Shown here in pieces: positions 10,493-21,609 of a stretch of DNA of 64,000 nucleotides. The position numbers and the translations under genes were made by a program. Location of the stretch: assembly GCA_012931725.1 (NCBI GenBank), contig CM022949.1:53676760-53740759 (forward strand), given 5' to 3'. Under the pieces are notes generated by a model that had not been told where the DNA came from, did no database searches, and worked only from the letters and a program-made list of their open reading frames with translations. Within the stretch, counting starts at the first letter, position 1. Each line of letters begins with the position of its first letter. The stretch comes from Litsea cubeba (lineage: Eukaryota; Streptophyta; Magnoliopsida; Laurales; Lauraceae).

Positions 10493-10522
10493 CCTTGGGG
10501 GGTACCCCCCCCCCCCCCAAGG
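10493..10522. other. CCTTGGGGGGTACCCCCC palindrome in the LTR leader
   Basis: GGGGGGTACCCCCC lies inside CCTTGG...CCAAGG, with extra C residues on the right arm. The inverted LTR copy near 55185-55207 keeps the same palindrome with extra G residues, so the centre is conserved while the homopolymer slips. Confidence 0.7.
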
Positions 10523-10854
10523 TCCTTGCCTTCTCCTCCTGCCTCCAATGGCTTAGATGTGGCTTTTCAGCCCGTCTACTCGGCTTTTTATTGGACATAG
10601 GACCTCCTTTTGGTCTTTGTCCTCTAAAAACCCGAGGTTATAGCCAAGCCAAGCGAATCAATAGCATCCTCTATTCTCATCTGCATGGATGATGGCGAAG
10701 CCCACATATGGCTTGCGACCGTCAATCTAAACGGATCCCCCACAATCTCCTGAGAAGTTAGATCCTCTTTTTCTTGCTTTTCATTGTAGTTTGTATTTTT
10801 TCAAAAGAGACAAAAATCACAATTCTTGTCTTTCATTATTGATAAGGATTGTAA

Positions 10855-10940
10855 ATCGGCTATAAACGCCAAAAATCGGCTATAAACGCCAAAATCGGCT
10901 ATAAACGCCAAAATCGGCTATAAATGCCAAAAAATCGCCT
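10855..10940 (+). repeat. CGGCTATAAACGCC minisatellite in the A LTR
   Basis: Four near-perfect units of about 19-20 bp and one degenerate unit (ATCGCCTTTCACGGC). It is the same motif family as the 3' region array at 2630-2930. Confidence 0.85.
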
Positions 10941-11206
10941 TTCACGGCAAACCAAGAAAAATGTCTCTTTTCTTAAATATATGTGCAATGTAAAACTTGA
11001 AAGAAGTTGATTTCCTTTTTACTTGCGAAGGTTGATCTCCGGATCACCACTTGCAATTCCAAGTAAAAATAGAAAATCTGGCACACCCACACAAAAAAAG
11101 AAATGTTGATGCACGCCCCTGCCCCCCGGTTACGAAAGGGTCGGACCCGACGGACTCCCACTTCCGCCGACCTCGGTAGGAACTCGAGCAGGAGCGCGGT
11201 CCATCA

Positions 11207-14200
11207 TGACCATGCACTCTCTCCCCTTGGCAAGATATGCGTTCTCTCTCCCTTTAGAAGATCATACAATATCTCTCTCCCCCTTAGGCAACTTGGACAT
11301 TTTCTCCCCCTTTGCCATTAAATTGCAAAGGTACCTACACACATGAAATAAGGAAAATACCTATTAGTAGCACATGTTAACAAAAGAACTCGAAAATGAA
11401 ATACATAACAGGGTACCATGTATGAGTAGTAAGCTATAAGGGTAAAGAGCTAATACAAGGGTGAATTTGATCAAAAACTAATACTTCCTATGAAGGTTTA
11501 CTCCCCCTCAATCCATTCTCTCCTTTTGTCAAATTTTTTACAAGAATTTAACTATTTGGTGCAAGAAGAAGATGGTTTTAACAATTGAGGGTTAACTTAA
11601 AGGGAAGGATTAGATACCAATTGACTATAAAGCTCAATATGATCATATTACCAAGATTAAGAGCAAGGTCATGGAGAAAAGCAACCATGGATACCAATTG
11701 GAATAAAGAATACCAATTGAGATTTAAGGATATGACTATTATCTCAATCACTCTAAAATGGAGTTAAAAAGAATATAACTACTAGGATCAATCCAAATTA
11801 GAGCTATCCATGATGTTATGGGGTTTACTAAACATAGCATTAATCAATATAACTATGAAAATCATATGCTATGTAATTTTTTAAATCATTTCATTCAATC
11901 ATTAAATATGACAATCATGTGCAAGATGAATAAAATGAAATTCAATCATGAAGCTACCTCAACCATTAACCAACCAAGATTATGAACACATAAATATGGT
12001 GGTCATGAGATTTACCTATATGAGCATGAGAGGTGGCAACATGAAAGTTATGATGCTAATGGAATGTGACATGGAACTAAATATATTACTATCAAGTTCA
12101 ATCCAATGTACACAATGTCTATCACATTCTCAAGATATGACATCAATAGAATTTGGATATGACAACAATCGAAATTGATACAAATTGAAACCAATTGAAT
12201 ATGACAACATGATTAAAAGTTTGGATGTGACAAACATAAAATCCCATCAAGCATCATAAATGGAAAATCATCACTTTTAATGATATAACTAATGAGCATA
12301 GTGATGAACAAGAGAAATTGCATAAAGGAATATATAACTTGGTAGAGCATGTAATTTTCAAAGTTTCTAATCACATGAATTCATCATCTAAGAAATACAT
12401 CAAACAATAGATATAACTATGAAATACAAGGAATGAGTTTCAAAGAAGTTCATATGATCAAGAACACTACTATGAAGTTGAAACATGTATAAAGATGACA
12501 TCACTAAGAAAATACACATGAATCAACATCATAACCATCCATTAAAAAAATTAAATGACTAGAAGGCATAAGGATGGATTTGGGAGTTCTAGTATGGTAT
12601 CTTCAAATAAAATTAAGAGCACAACCATACAAGGAACTATTTGACATTTGCATAGAGAGGATCAATCACAATCAAGATCTAACTCATACCATTTCATCAA
12701 AAAAGAATACAACTTATGTGTGCACAAGAAGGTATGAAGTTAGAAGAATATCATGTATCGCATATAGATGAAAATGGATCTCATATATGGGTATAACTAT
12801 GAAGAACAATGGTCTAATTTTAATTCATCTAAAATGATCCATTAATCTATCACGTAAAATGTCCACTCCAGCAAATGTACTATGCTTACAATGAGATGGA
12901 AAATGGATATGAAGATCATACCAAATGAGCTTAGCACACAAAATCACATATGCACTTAAGAAGCTCAAATGATCATGAAACAAAAGATTTTACTATAAAG
13001 CACATAAACAATCATCAATTTGCATTAATGAAAAGATATACAAAGGTGCACCATCCAAATCAATGACACCATACCTAACCATACAATGTAAGATATAACG
13101 ACAAAATCAATTTGCATTTGAAAGAATGTAACTTTGTTGAGCAAACATGCAAATTGCTTAAAAAATGTATTTCCTTCTAAATGATATAATCATAAGCACA
13201 AGGAAATAAATTCAAGGAAAATGCTTCAATAAATATAACTAATTAAAGCTTAGAACATTTTCCAAAGATCTTTAATTCACTCCAATATTCAAACTCCAAT
13301 AAAATTATGATCAAGTGATTTTGAAAACCATGAAGTGAACTAATACCAACATTTTCAATTTGTATCCTAAATATGACAATAGAAACTCATACAAATTGAA
13401 CACATATTTTCCATACAAAAAGATATAACTTGTAAGTTCATGGAAAACAAGATATGGGGAACATAGGGGCAAATAATCAAAAATAACATTAATTAAATTC
13501 AACAAGCTTTACTCAATTTAATCGGTCACAATATGCAACTATAAAAGTTCTTATCAATTAAATGAGGTCTTACCACATGTAATCATTTACTCAATGCCCC
13601 AAGAAAATTGATTTTCAAGTAAAAGAAACTTAAACAAACAAGTATAGGATGAATATCATTTTTACATATTTCAATCCCCAATATCCACCAAAACAATTTT
13701 TCAACTTGTATTTCAAAAGTTGTAACTACTTGGAACACATACAAGTTGATATTGTAAAACAATAATTTTTCATTTGAAAGTATAACTTTAAAAATCAATG
13801 AAAAACGTAAATTACTTCAAATCATTTGATTTACCAAAAAGTTCTAATTAAGACAATCATCAAATGATTTTCTAAGAACAATCGATCATGAAAAAACTAG
13901 CTATGAATGCTTTTGTAATCACAATCAATTGATCATCAAATAGAAATGCATTACAAGAGATATAACTATAAGATAACAAAATGCAAATTTATAAGAGGAT
14001 ATTGCAATCAAAGGATTTTGAAAACCATGAGATATAACTAAAAATTCAAGAAGACAAAATCAAATGATCACAAAGAAACATTACATTTTAAAAGATGTGA
14101 CTATATAGAAATAAAATGCAAATGTAACATGACCAACAATTAGATATGACTAAAAAGAATAGGCTGGTCTAGTGAGGTTCAAGGCCTTAAGGTCAATCCA

Positions 14201-14480
14201 ATTGTCTACCTTTGAAGATTCACTTAAGGTCTTGAAAAGATTGTCCTTGAGGGTTCACTTTGAAGTCCCACCAACTCTTGGAGTTTTAACTTGAAAAAGT
14301 GTAAGAGTGGTGAGATTGATTCTTAGTGGAAATTAGTGAGCTAGGAAAGAAATTTCATTTTCAACCATAGTGGAAATCGTTCTTAATGATATGCAATAAA
14401 ACACAACTCTACGGTTCAAATCTAGATTTTAGCTAATAAGGATCAACTCCGGGTGTTTAAGCCCTAAATGGAGTAACCTT
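11207..14480 (-). mobile_element. Element C: internal region of a non-coding (LARD-like) LTR element, minus strand
   Basis: About 3.3 kb of A/T-rich DNA lies between the element's primer-binding site (14481) and the insertion of A (11207). No reading frame of note is present on either strand. A motif like GATATAACTA recurs many times through the stretch. Toward the left end the minus strand has several G-rich purine tracts, so this is close to the 3' end and the whole internal region may be only about 3.3 kb. That fits a large retrotransposon derivative moved by proteins of another element. LTR wording (CCCTAGAGGGGGGTGAATAG) and the tRNA-Met primer site suggest copia ancestry (tentative). Confidence 0.6.
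11217..11525 (-). promoter_or_regulatory. Series of polypurine-tract-like blocks at the 3' end of element C
   Basis: Plus-strand CTCCCC/CTCCCCCT blocks occur near 11219, 11276, 11305 and 11501; on the minus strand they read GGGGGAG. One of them could be the true polypurine tract. Several such blocks before the 3' LTR are familiar from some copia elements. Confidence 0.4.
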
Positions 14481-14492
14481 CCTCTGATACCA
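14481..14492 (-). promoter_or_regulatory. Primer-binding site of element C (initiator tRNA-Met)
   Basis: The minus strand reads TGGTATCAGAGG, matching 11 of the 12 bases complementary to the initiator tRNA-Met 3' end. It stands two bases from the LTR end, so 14495-16423 is the 5' LTR and the element runs on the minus strand. Confidence 0.8.
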
Positions 14493-14494
14493 TT

Positions 14495-16423
14495 TGTAAG
14501 TCCTGGATTCTTACCCTAGAGGGGGGTGAATAGGGTGAGCTACTAATAAGTGACCAATTAAGACAAATTTTAACTTATTTAAATTAACTAGTCACAAGTG
14601 ATGATTGACAACCAAAATGCGGAAGTTTAAACAAACACAATCACCACATAGCATGGACCATCACACAATCATTATAGTGGTTCGGCCTCAATGCCTACAT
14701 CCACTACCGGCTTGTGTTCACACACTCCCACCAGATTTTCACTATGTATGCTTTTCAATAGGCTAAGCAATCACCTTTACATATGCTTTCCAAGGCTAAT
14801 AAGCAATAACCTCTACAATATGCTTTTCAAGGCTAAGCAATAACCTCTACAACCAAAAGGTTGGTTATCTCTCTAAGTAGTGTCTATAATACACTTGATG
14901 GAGATTACAATTTTGGCCCAATACATTGCCTCTTAAATAGGCGGATATAAAAGTAAAAATCTAATTCATACAAACACTATATGAATGCAAAGATTTATGC
15001 TCAAAGTGTATGCATGATGTCCTCAACTAATTTGAAAATAGAAGCTCATAAATGTATGCCAAAAGCTTTTAAAAGTTTTAGCTCAAAACATTTATGATTG
15101 AGGAAAGAATGCAAATCACATGTTAAAAATAACTTGTAAAAGATATACCTATTTATTCCAAACAAGTTGTGAAATTCAAAGAACAAAACATGTGATGCAT
15201 AAGTATTTCAATCAAATTAACAATGTAGCTCAATGTATGTTTAAAGGATTTGAAAGAGTAAAACATACAAATAGATTTGATTGAAATAAAAGGGTCAAAA
15301 CAAATGTAATTAAAAATACAACTTGAAAAGGATATACCAATCAAAGCTAAACAAGTTGTGAAACTTTAAAACAAAATACATGTGATTTGTGAAGTTGTTG
15401 AATCCAAAACATAAAATAGATTTGAAAGAGATTTTCTTATGATGAAAAAAAACAACCAAAGATTCAACCAAGTATAGGAATCATGTTACATATAATTTCA
15501 AAGATGATTCCAAAACATGATTTACTTTGATATACCAATTTAAGTACTACTTGGTTTGAATCAAGGTGATGTATCCAAAACAATGAATCAATTCAAAACA
15601 TAAACATGTTAAGGACAAAACAAATTATAGTTTAACATGCTAGAAAAGATTTAACAATAATTAAAGCCGAGCATGAAAATATATGAATAGGAAAAGCAAG
15701 CTTACTTAGATGATTTAAATTTTGATTCCAAGCTTCAGCTTTCCTTAATGACCCTTAGTATTCCCTAGCTCATTCCCATTTGTTTGGCTTCAAAACACTT
15801 CAAGAAGGGCCTCTTAGTTCCTCAAATTTGGCTAAGGAATGAGCTTCTTTTTTTAACCAAAAAATGCTCGACGGCTAGTCCTTGGTCGACCCCAAACAGG
15901 GCTCGGTCGACCAACCCTTCAACGGTCATAAATCTGATCGTTTGACAAAAGTTCAACGGCTCCTATCTCGGTCGACCCCCTGTGTGGTCGGTCGACCGAG
16001 TCCATGGGCTCGGTCGACCGACCACACTGTGGGTCAACCGGGTCCAAGGACAAAAATCCCAATTTGCATATTTTAAAGAGAATTTCTTTGGGGATTTTTT
16101 GGGCCAATAAATGAAGCATGGAAACATGATTTAAATCAATCTAAGTGTTTTAAAAATATGAGTCCTAACAAGCCAAAGATGATTTGAAACTTTTTAACAC
16201 CATTGGCTAGCTTGATTAAAAACTTTTTTTACAAAAATAAATGCATCCATGTTTAAAACCAAAACATGCATGAACCTTAAGTTTTAAAGGTCTTAAAAAC
16301 AATGCATGTGAAAATCAAGATTTCAAGTTTAAGATTTTCCTAAATCAATGCTCATGTGAAAATTCAAGTGATGATGAAAATGATAATGCATCCATCAAAT
16401 TGCAATACACAAAATTCCTAACA
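14495..16423 (-). repeat. 5' LTR of element C (1,929 bp)
   Basis: Plus-strand ends are TGTAAGTCCTGG and AATTCCTAACA. It shares long stretches with the solo LTR at 40247-41956, including CCCTAGAGGGGGGTGAATAG, CCTACATCCACTACCGGC, AATGACC(C/A)TTAG and the end ATCCTAACA-type motif. The core promoter on the minus strand would be near 15845-15860 (TTAAAAAAAG, weak). The right flank starts GTAGA; the matching left flank is outside the window. Confidence 0.8.
15884..16039. repeat. GGTCGACC palindrome array in the C LTR
   Basis: Perfect GGTCGACC occurs at 15884, 15905, 15970, 15990 and 16012, with the variant GGTCAACC at 16032. The sites sit just upstream (minus-strand sense) of the presumed core promoter. 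The solo relative has GTTAAC-centred palindromes in the same place. Confidence 0.85.
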
Positions 16424-16677
16424 GTAGATAGGTATTTTCCTAGGTTTTAGTTAGATTAGTCTAGTTGTGTAATTCATATAGTCAATAGGGTGTCTTTTAT
16501 AATTCTTAGAGTTAGTTAGTTTGTTAGAGGCCCTAGCTAGATATTAGTATTTACTATAGGGGGTATCCACTTGAGAAGGTTCTAGAACCCTTACCTAAAG
16601 AAAAAACTACCCATGGCCGTAACCCTAATCCTATTCAAACTAAAAGGGTATTTTAGTACCTACCCACCCATCCCAAC

Positions 16678-16687
16678 CTATATAACA
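16678..16687 (+). promoter_or_regulatory. TATA box of the D LTR
   Basis: CTATATAACA is followed by CT-rich sequence (16720-16825) typical of a plant 5' leader. Confidence 0.5.
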
Positions 16688-17480
16688 AACCCCTCCCATG
16701 CCATACGTTGGCTACTACTCCTCTCAACTCATTTCCCCCTCTTTTCTCTCTTCTTCCCTCATTTGCCTCCAGCTCTCTCCCAAATTCCCTCCAATTCTCC
16801 CGTCTCCCTCTCTTTCTCTCTCTAGAACCCTAGATCTAGAACTTCAAGAAGAAGAAGAAGGTCATCTACAACTATTCCAACAGCAACTTAGTACTAAGGA
16901 TTCTTATCTCTATCTTGCTAATCTCCCCTTTCTCTTCTAATTAAGGTATGTACCCTCTTCTAGTTCAATTTCCATAGAAATCTCTCTTTCTCTCTCTAGA
17001 TCTCCTTCCTTATAGCAATTCTCTTGTGGATCTGGGTTAGGTGTTAAAGATCTCATTAGATCTGAGATTTTGGGCTGGTTGTGTGATTGAAAAGACCATA
17101 GGAGCTGGGACCTTCTTTTGGAGCTTGGATCTCTCTTTTCTCTCTATATCTTCTTGCCAATTGATTAGAGGCAAGTGCAATATGCTTACTTAATATAGAA
17201 TGCATGCTTATTGTCTTTGATTCTATAATTTTCTATTCAATTGATGTTAGAAATGATAGATCTAACTTTGATCATGTTTTCATGGATTTTTTGTCATTGA
17301 TGGATGGGTTGATCTCATTTCGAAGATCAATGGCCCATGGATTGGATGGTTGGATGTACATTAGAGTGCTTTTCATGTTTCTGGTTGTGCAAGTGGTGTT
17401 TGGATGAGATTGGATGGAATTGGGTGGAAATTGGAATGGAAAGGAAGAAATCTAGGAATTCTGGTATTTGCAACAGCTTT

Positions 17481-17840
17481 GAGCTAGGTAGGCCGAGCTC
17501 AGCTAGGCAGGTAGGCCGAGCTCAGCTAGGCAGGCAGGCCGAGCTCTGAGCTAGGTAGGCCAAGCTCAGCTGGGTAGGCCGACCTCTGAGCTAGGCAGGC
17601 CGAGCTCTGAGCCAGGTCGACCAAGAACACTGGAATTTCAGGAAAAAGAAGCTAGAACCTGGGACTCCCTTCAGCGCGGACCTTCAGTGTGCGCGGTCTA
17701 CCAACCAGGCCAGGAGGTCGACCGAGTACACAGGAATTTCTGAAAAATTAGGCTTTGCCTGTAGGGTGTTTGTCCTCTGATCCCAGTGTGCCGGGTTAAC
17801 CGCCCAGGCCAGGAGGTCGACCGAGCACACTGTGTACAGT
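17481..17840. repeat. GAGCTC/GTCGAC/GTTAAC palindrome-rich minisatellite in the D LTR
   Basis: Repeats of GGCCGAGCTCAGCTAGGCA-like text (about 24-28 bp period, 17487-17610) lead into AGGTCGACC units at 17606-17826 and one GGTTAACC near 17793. The recurring pattern is a perfect palindrome with a TCGA, TTAA or AGCT centre separated by CACTG/CAGGC-like spacers. Confidence 0.75.
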
Positions 17841-19254
17841 GACACTTCCCAGATTCTAGTTTCTAAAGTTGTGATCATTCGTGCGGCCCATTGACCATCC
17901 AAATGGACTTCTATTGATGTGTCAAGCACGAGTCAATGGTGTGGCTCAACCTTGACTCGTGGGGTCCACTAATTAGGGTCTAGCTTGTGTAATCTAAGAT
18001 GTTCGACCCTTATATGTTATCAATGATGCTCATAACTTCTGGAGCACTAAACATAGTATCCATTAGCATCTGAGATTTCATTTAGAGATCGAATTACTTA
18101 AGATGGACCGGGACCTGAAAGAGGACCAATTACTTAGGTTGGACTGTTGATATCTCCCGTTGATTTCTATATTTGGAGGTTTATCTCTTTTATGATGTTA
18201 CTGTCACTCTATTGTCCTTACTATTGCTTATACCTATTAATTAAATGGAAACTATATGACCTGAACTTAAGACTACTTAGAGGTGACCTGGTGATATGAA
18301 TGGGTGAACACTGACCCGTGTCTGTGGCTAGGCAGGCCCTTTTATGGGCTAAGTTTGGATGTGGATTACCCTAGACTGGAGAGGTTGGATTATATGGACT
18401 TGTAACTCATTATGAATGTAAATGAACTGTATATCATTGGACATGGACTTATCACTTCATTTAGACTGTTATAAACCAGGCCATGTATTTGGTGGGCCTT
18501 CGTATAGATCCAATGATTGGACTTAGACCTGGATTGTGATCCATTAATTGAATTGAGTACTCGGACCTCTTAGGGACTTTGTTAGGACCTTGTTCACAAA
18601 AGACAAAGCCTAGATAGACACAGACCTTTACTGTTTCCCGAGTCGGCATAAACATTTACTCAGTTGATCTAAGCTTAGCCATTGGACTGATCATCATTGG
18701 TAGGAGCTACTGAGAGTGTTGAGTGAGCTATCATGATGAGCATTGTTGTAGACGGACGGTGTGATACCGGGTCCGGTCTCTGAGTGATGAGTGTGGTGAG
18801 GATGTTGTTTACGGGGCTCGTTATTCCCTAGCACTGGTGAAGTTTCCCCACCACAACCATATTTAGTCTGGAAGGGCCGCGGCATAATATCCCGCGGTAT
18901 CCAGCTTGTGTAAATGTGTCATATTTTTTAGATTAGATATCTTGTTTATTCTGATTCTGAATGCTTATCTTGCTCAACTACCTAGATCCTATATCTCATT
19001 GCTACTCTATTTAACTTTATCACTGTCTCTACTCTTTTGATGCATATGTCCTATATTACTTGCATATTGTGACTTGCTAGATCTTTAGATCTGATCAATT
19101 CTTGGTGCTTAGGTTTCGACCCCGAGTACAAAGACGATGTGCTTACACTCGCTGAGGCACCCGTAGTAGGAGACTACGAATGGGAACCGGCCGACCAAGA
19201 GGTAGAGCCGGAAGTTGGAGAGCCAGCACCTAGGGTGTGAGAATTATCTTGTTT

Positions 19255-19281
19255 CACTACACCATTTCAGGGCTTTTACAG
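19255..19281. repeat. Left terminal inverted repeat of F
   Basis: 27 bp, perfect partner of 26714-26740. It starts with the diagnostic CACTA. Confidence 0.95.
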
Positions 19282-19740
19282 TGCATCCGTAAATGTAACT
19301 TTACGGCTCAAGGGGGTCGTGCCGTAAAAGCTCCTGCCGTAAAACGTTCGATATAATTACGGCGTGCATATACAGGCCGTAAGTAAGATTAATGCACGCC
19401 GAAAATGATGTTGTTAGGATTTTTTAGACCAGATTCATGGCCTACTAAGCAAGCCGTAAATACTAAGCTTTTACGACGCAATCTGAGTGCCGTTAAGGCA
19501 TTGGTGTGCTTAAGTTTATGGCACACGTAGTACACCGTGAATACTTAAAATAAAAAAATTTTTACACAGCTTGCATTTGTGGGTTGTAAATGGGTTGTGT
19601 ACAATCTGATTAATGGCTCCAAATGCAAGCCATAATTAAGTATATGTTTTTACGACTTGCAAATGCAGGCCATTAAAGAATTGGCGAGTTTCAATTTACG
19701 GCTCGCAAGACGCGCCTTAATTGTTTTCTTTTATAAAAAA

Positions 19741-20266
19741 ATTAACTATTTTTTAATTAAAAAAAATTAAATCCACATTTTTTTATTGCTGCAAATACAA
19801 ATTAATAAACTAAAATAAAAAATATAAACAGAACCTGCAAATAAACACTGGACCTGCAGTTAAAAACAAAAACACTGGACTTGCAGTCTATACAAGCTAG
19901 ATAGGCCATGGGAAAAAATTACATGAAAAGGATCATCCATTCAAATCAATACCAAAACAATTAGGGAATTCTTGTTTGTTCATTTACAAAATTCACAGGA
20001 CACTAATAAATATGAACCCATCCCACCAACCACTGCATTATTTCTATTTAATTGCTTCATGGGTGGAGTGATTACCTGCCTGCCATAATCCCTACAGAAA
20101 TACAAATAAATCACATATCCTACTCATAGCACTCCAATATAATACAAGGCAAACAAACATTTTTCTTCTTATAGGCATAAACAATACAAAACAGTCATAG
20201 GCAACTCAGGTTATTCATTTGTGCTTGACCCTCCAACTTTGAAGGAGTTACTCAATACCCAAGCCC
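19741..20266. other. A/T-rich interior of F without recognised gene
   Basis: No reading frame of note is present. It may be the 3' UTR and terminal intron of the minus-strand transposase remnant that follows. Confidence 0.4.
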
Positions 20267-20365
20267 TCAAACTCGTCCTCGTGGATCAAGACCGAGTACC
20301 TTTGCAACAACGTCATCTCTAAAAGAAGAACCATTTTCTTGTGCTTTGTATTTTTTGACTTGTTG
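20267..20365 (-). pseudogene. Exon remnant of CACTA transposase-associated protein (Ptta/En/Spm type)
   Basis: After a minus-strand splice acceptor (TTGTAATACAG) the frame reads VVAKVLGLDPRGRV and then hits TGA. VLGPxxxGRVRGxG is a hallmark of the plant transposase family found in CACTA elements (Pfam PF03004), so the stop probably replaced an Arg codon (CGA to TGA). Only about 33 codons are recognisable. The fragment is what remains of F's own coding capacity. The frame after the stop is not recognisable. Confidence 0.55.
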
Positions 20366-21397
20366 CTGTATTACAATAGAGCAAGAAAATGTCAGCAATA
20401 AGATGCTAATGTTTATCTATCAGCAAGCAGAGTATCAATATGAATAATAAGATGCTCATGTTTATACTAAAAAATAGTATTTGCATAACATAATTAAAAA
20501 ACTAAAGTAAAAAAATCCAGAAGATAAAAATAATAACCAAAAGTGAAATGCACACTAAAATAAGACATCAATTTTAAACGTATAACAGACAATCAAATAA
20601 TTAATTATAAAATTTGTTTTGCAGGCGCTGACTATTGGGGGAAAATTCCAGAAAAGAATCCATCATGACTTCAAGTATTCAACTGACCCATATAACTAAA
20701 TCTAGACAGATGAAAGCTTATAATCACAATTACAAGCAAAAAAAAAATCAACTTACAGTAGGGGTGGCAAGCTTCAAAGTGCTTCTATTTTAAACTTTTA
20801 AACTTCTATTTCATGCTGATTGCTAGGGACTGGGAGACTTCAACCTCATTAAATAGCAGCATGTGAGAAGATAGCATCCAATATGGCTTTAAAAGCATGA
20901 AAAAAAAAGGGTAGTATAACTCAGATCCTTGCTTGGCCAAGCCATTAGTTACATCATTAGATCCTTACTTGGCCAAGCCATTATCGCTAGGTCAATAGGA
21001 ACCAGCTTTATAACATCATGCAAACCCTACACTCGAAAAATAACCATCATCAACAAAGACGTATCCCATCAACAAAGAAACATCCATACTATTGAATTGA
21101 AAATTATAAATTCAAAGGAAAAACCAATAAATAACATTTATTTAGAATCTATTGGTAAACCCAACTGGAGCAAACATTGCACATTTCAACAAATGAACTG
21201 AATGAACAAAGTAGAGTATCTATTGGTAAAGAATAGGAAATTAAGCAAGGTCAGAAAACACAACTGGAGTAAACATTACACATTTTTAATAAACAGAGCA
21301 TCTACTGTCAAATAATAGGAACTTAAGAACAGAAAACCCAAGTGGAGTAAGCATTACACAGTTTAACAAATGAACTGTGAATGAACGTCATCATTAC
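20366..21397. other. Intron-like A/T-rich interior of F
   Basis: No gene is seen. A 26-bp phrase around CTTGGCCAAGCCATTA is duplicated at about 20932 and 20968. Confidence 0.4.
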
Positions 21398-21609
21398 CTT
21401 ACAACTAGATCTTTCGAATTCAGTAACCGCACGTCACCAGGAAAGAGATCCCATGGGCTGAAATGGATGAAGTCACTTGGCACAATTTCTCTCTGATCAA
21501 CTTGAACAACAAGTTCTATTTGAATATATCTGCCAGCACACCTCTAAACTTTGACAGGCGATTTTAGAAGTTCTGACAGCTTCATGGCAGCTTTTGAACT
21601 GTTAAATTC
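21398..21609 (-). pseudogene. Captured exon of a host P-type (Mg2+-type) ATPase inside CACTA element F
   Basis: A 212-bp minus-strand exon is bounded by an acceptor (CATATCAG before 21609) and a donor (GTAATG after 21398). Its translation includes SSKAAMKLSELL, RCAGRYIQIELVVQVDQRE and then LFPGDVRLLNSKDLVV. This matches the actuator-domain start of P-type ATPases (VDQRxxVPGD...PGDLFPGDVRLL), most like the plant magnesium-transporting type. One in-frame TAG follows SPVKV, probably CAG to TAG, and the usual VPGD is VPSD. It cannot make a functional pump. Retained splice sites mean the segment was copied as DNA, not from mRNA, as in gene capture by CACTA elements. No other exon of the gene was recognised nearby. 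Confidence 0.75.

Larger units (their letters stand above)
1..11206 (+). mobile_element. Element A: 3' portion of a Tat-lineage Ty3/gypsy LTR retrotransposon
   Basis: The window opens inside pol. In order the element shows the end of RNase H, a second (archaeal-type) RNase H, integrase, a long 3' region with repeats and an antisense gene, a polypurine tract and a 3' LTR that starts TGTTGACA and ends GGTCCATCA. The second RNase H before integrase and the antisense gene downstream of pol are known marks of the Tat lineage. The right LTR edge was fixed by comparison with the solo LTR at 54496-57002, which ends at the same motif and has a target duplication. Right flanking bases are TGACC; the matching left copy lies outside the window. 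The element is inserted in element C. Confidence 0.85.
8593..11206 (+). repeat. 3' LTR of element A (2,614 bp)
   Basis: The LTR runs from TGTTGACACC to GGTCCATCA. Both ends match the inverted solo copy at 54496-57002, which has the target duplication AACTT. The first 20 bases contain a small inverted repeat (TGACA...TGTCA). In order it holds U3 tandem repeats (8800-9400), a GC-rich hairpin cluster (9601-9662), a TATA box (10341), a G6TAC6 palindrome (10497) and the CGGCTATAAACGCC minisatellite (10855-10940). The 182-codon open frame at 9521-10069 crosses the hairpins and is not credible as a gene. Confidence 0.88.
16424..19254 (+). repeat. LTR of gypsy element D, left part (interrupted by CACTA element F)
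   Basis: After removing F, this stretch and 26741-27074 form about 3.2 kb ending GGGCGTTACA, the style and size of Tekay/Del LTRs in this window (3.3-3.5 kb). It has a TATA box at 16678, a long CT-rich leader, a palindrome-bearing minisatellite and a segment CGACCCCGAGTACAAAGACG near the U5 end. The small open frames in it look spurious. Its left end was cut off by insertion of C, so the true LTR start is outside the window. Confidence 0.6.

Noticed and set aside
11060..11206. TGGCACACCCACAC near 11078 as a primer-binding site after the A LTR
   Set aside because: The solo copy at 54496-57002 carries the same sequence and its target duplication places the LTR end later, at GTCCATCA, so this segment is inside the LTR.
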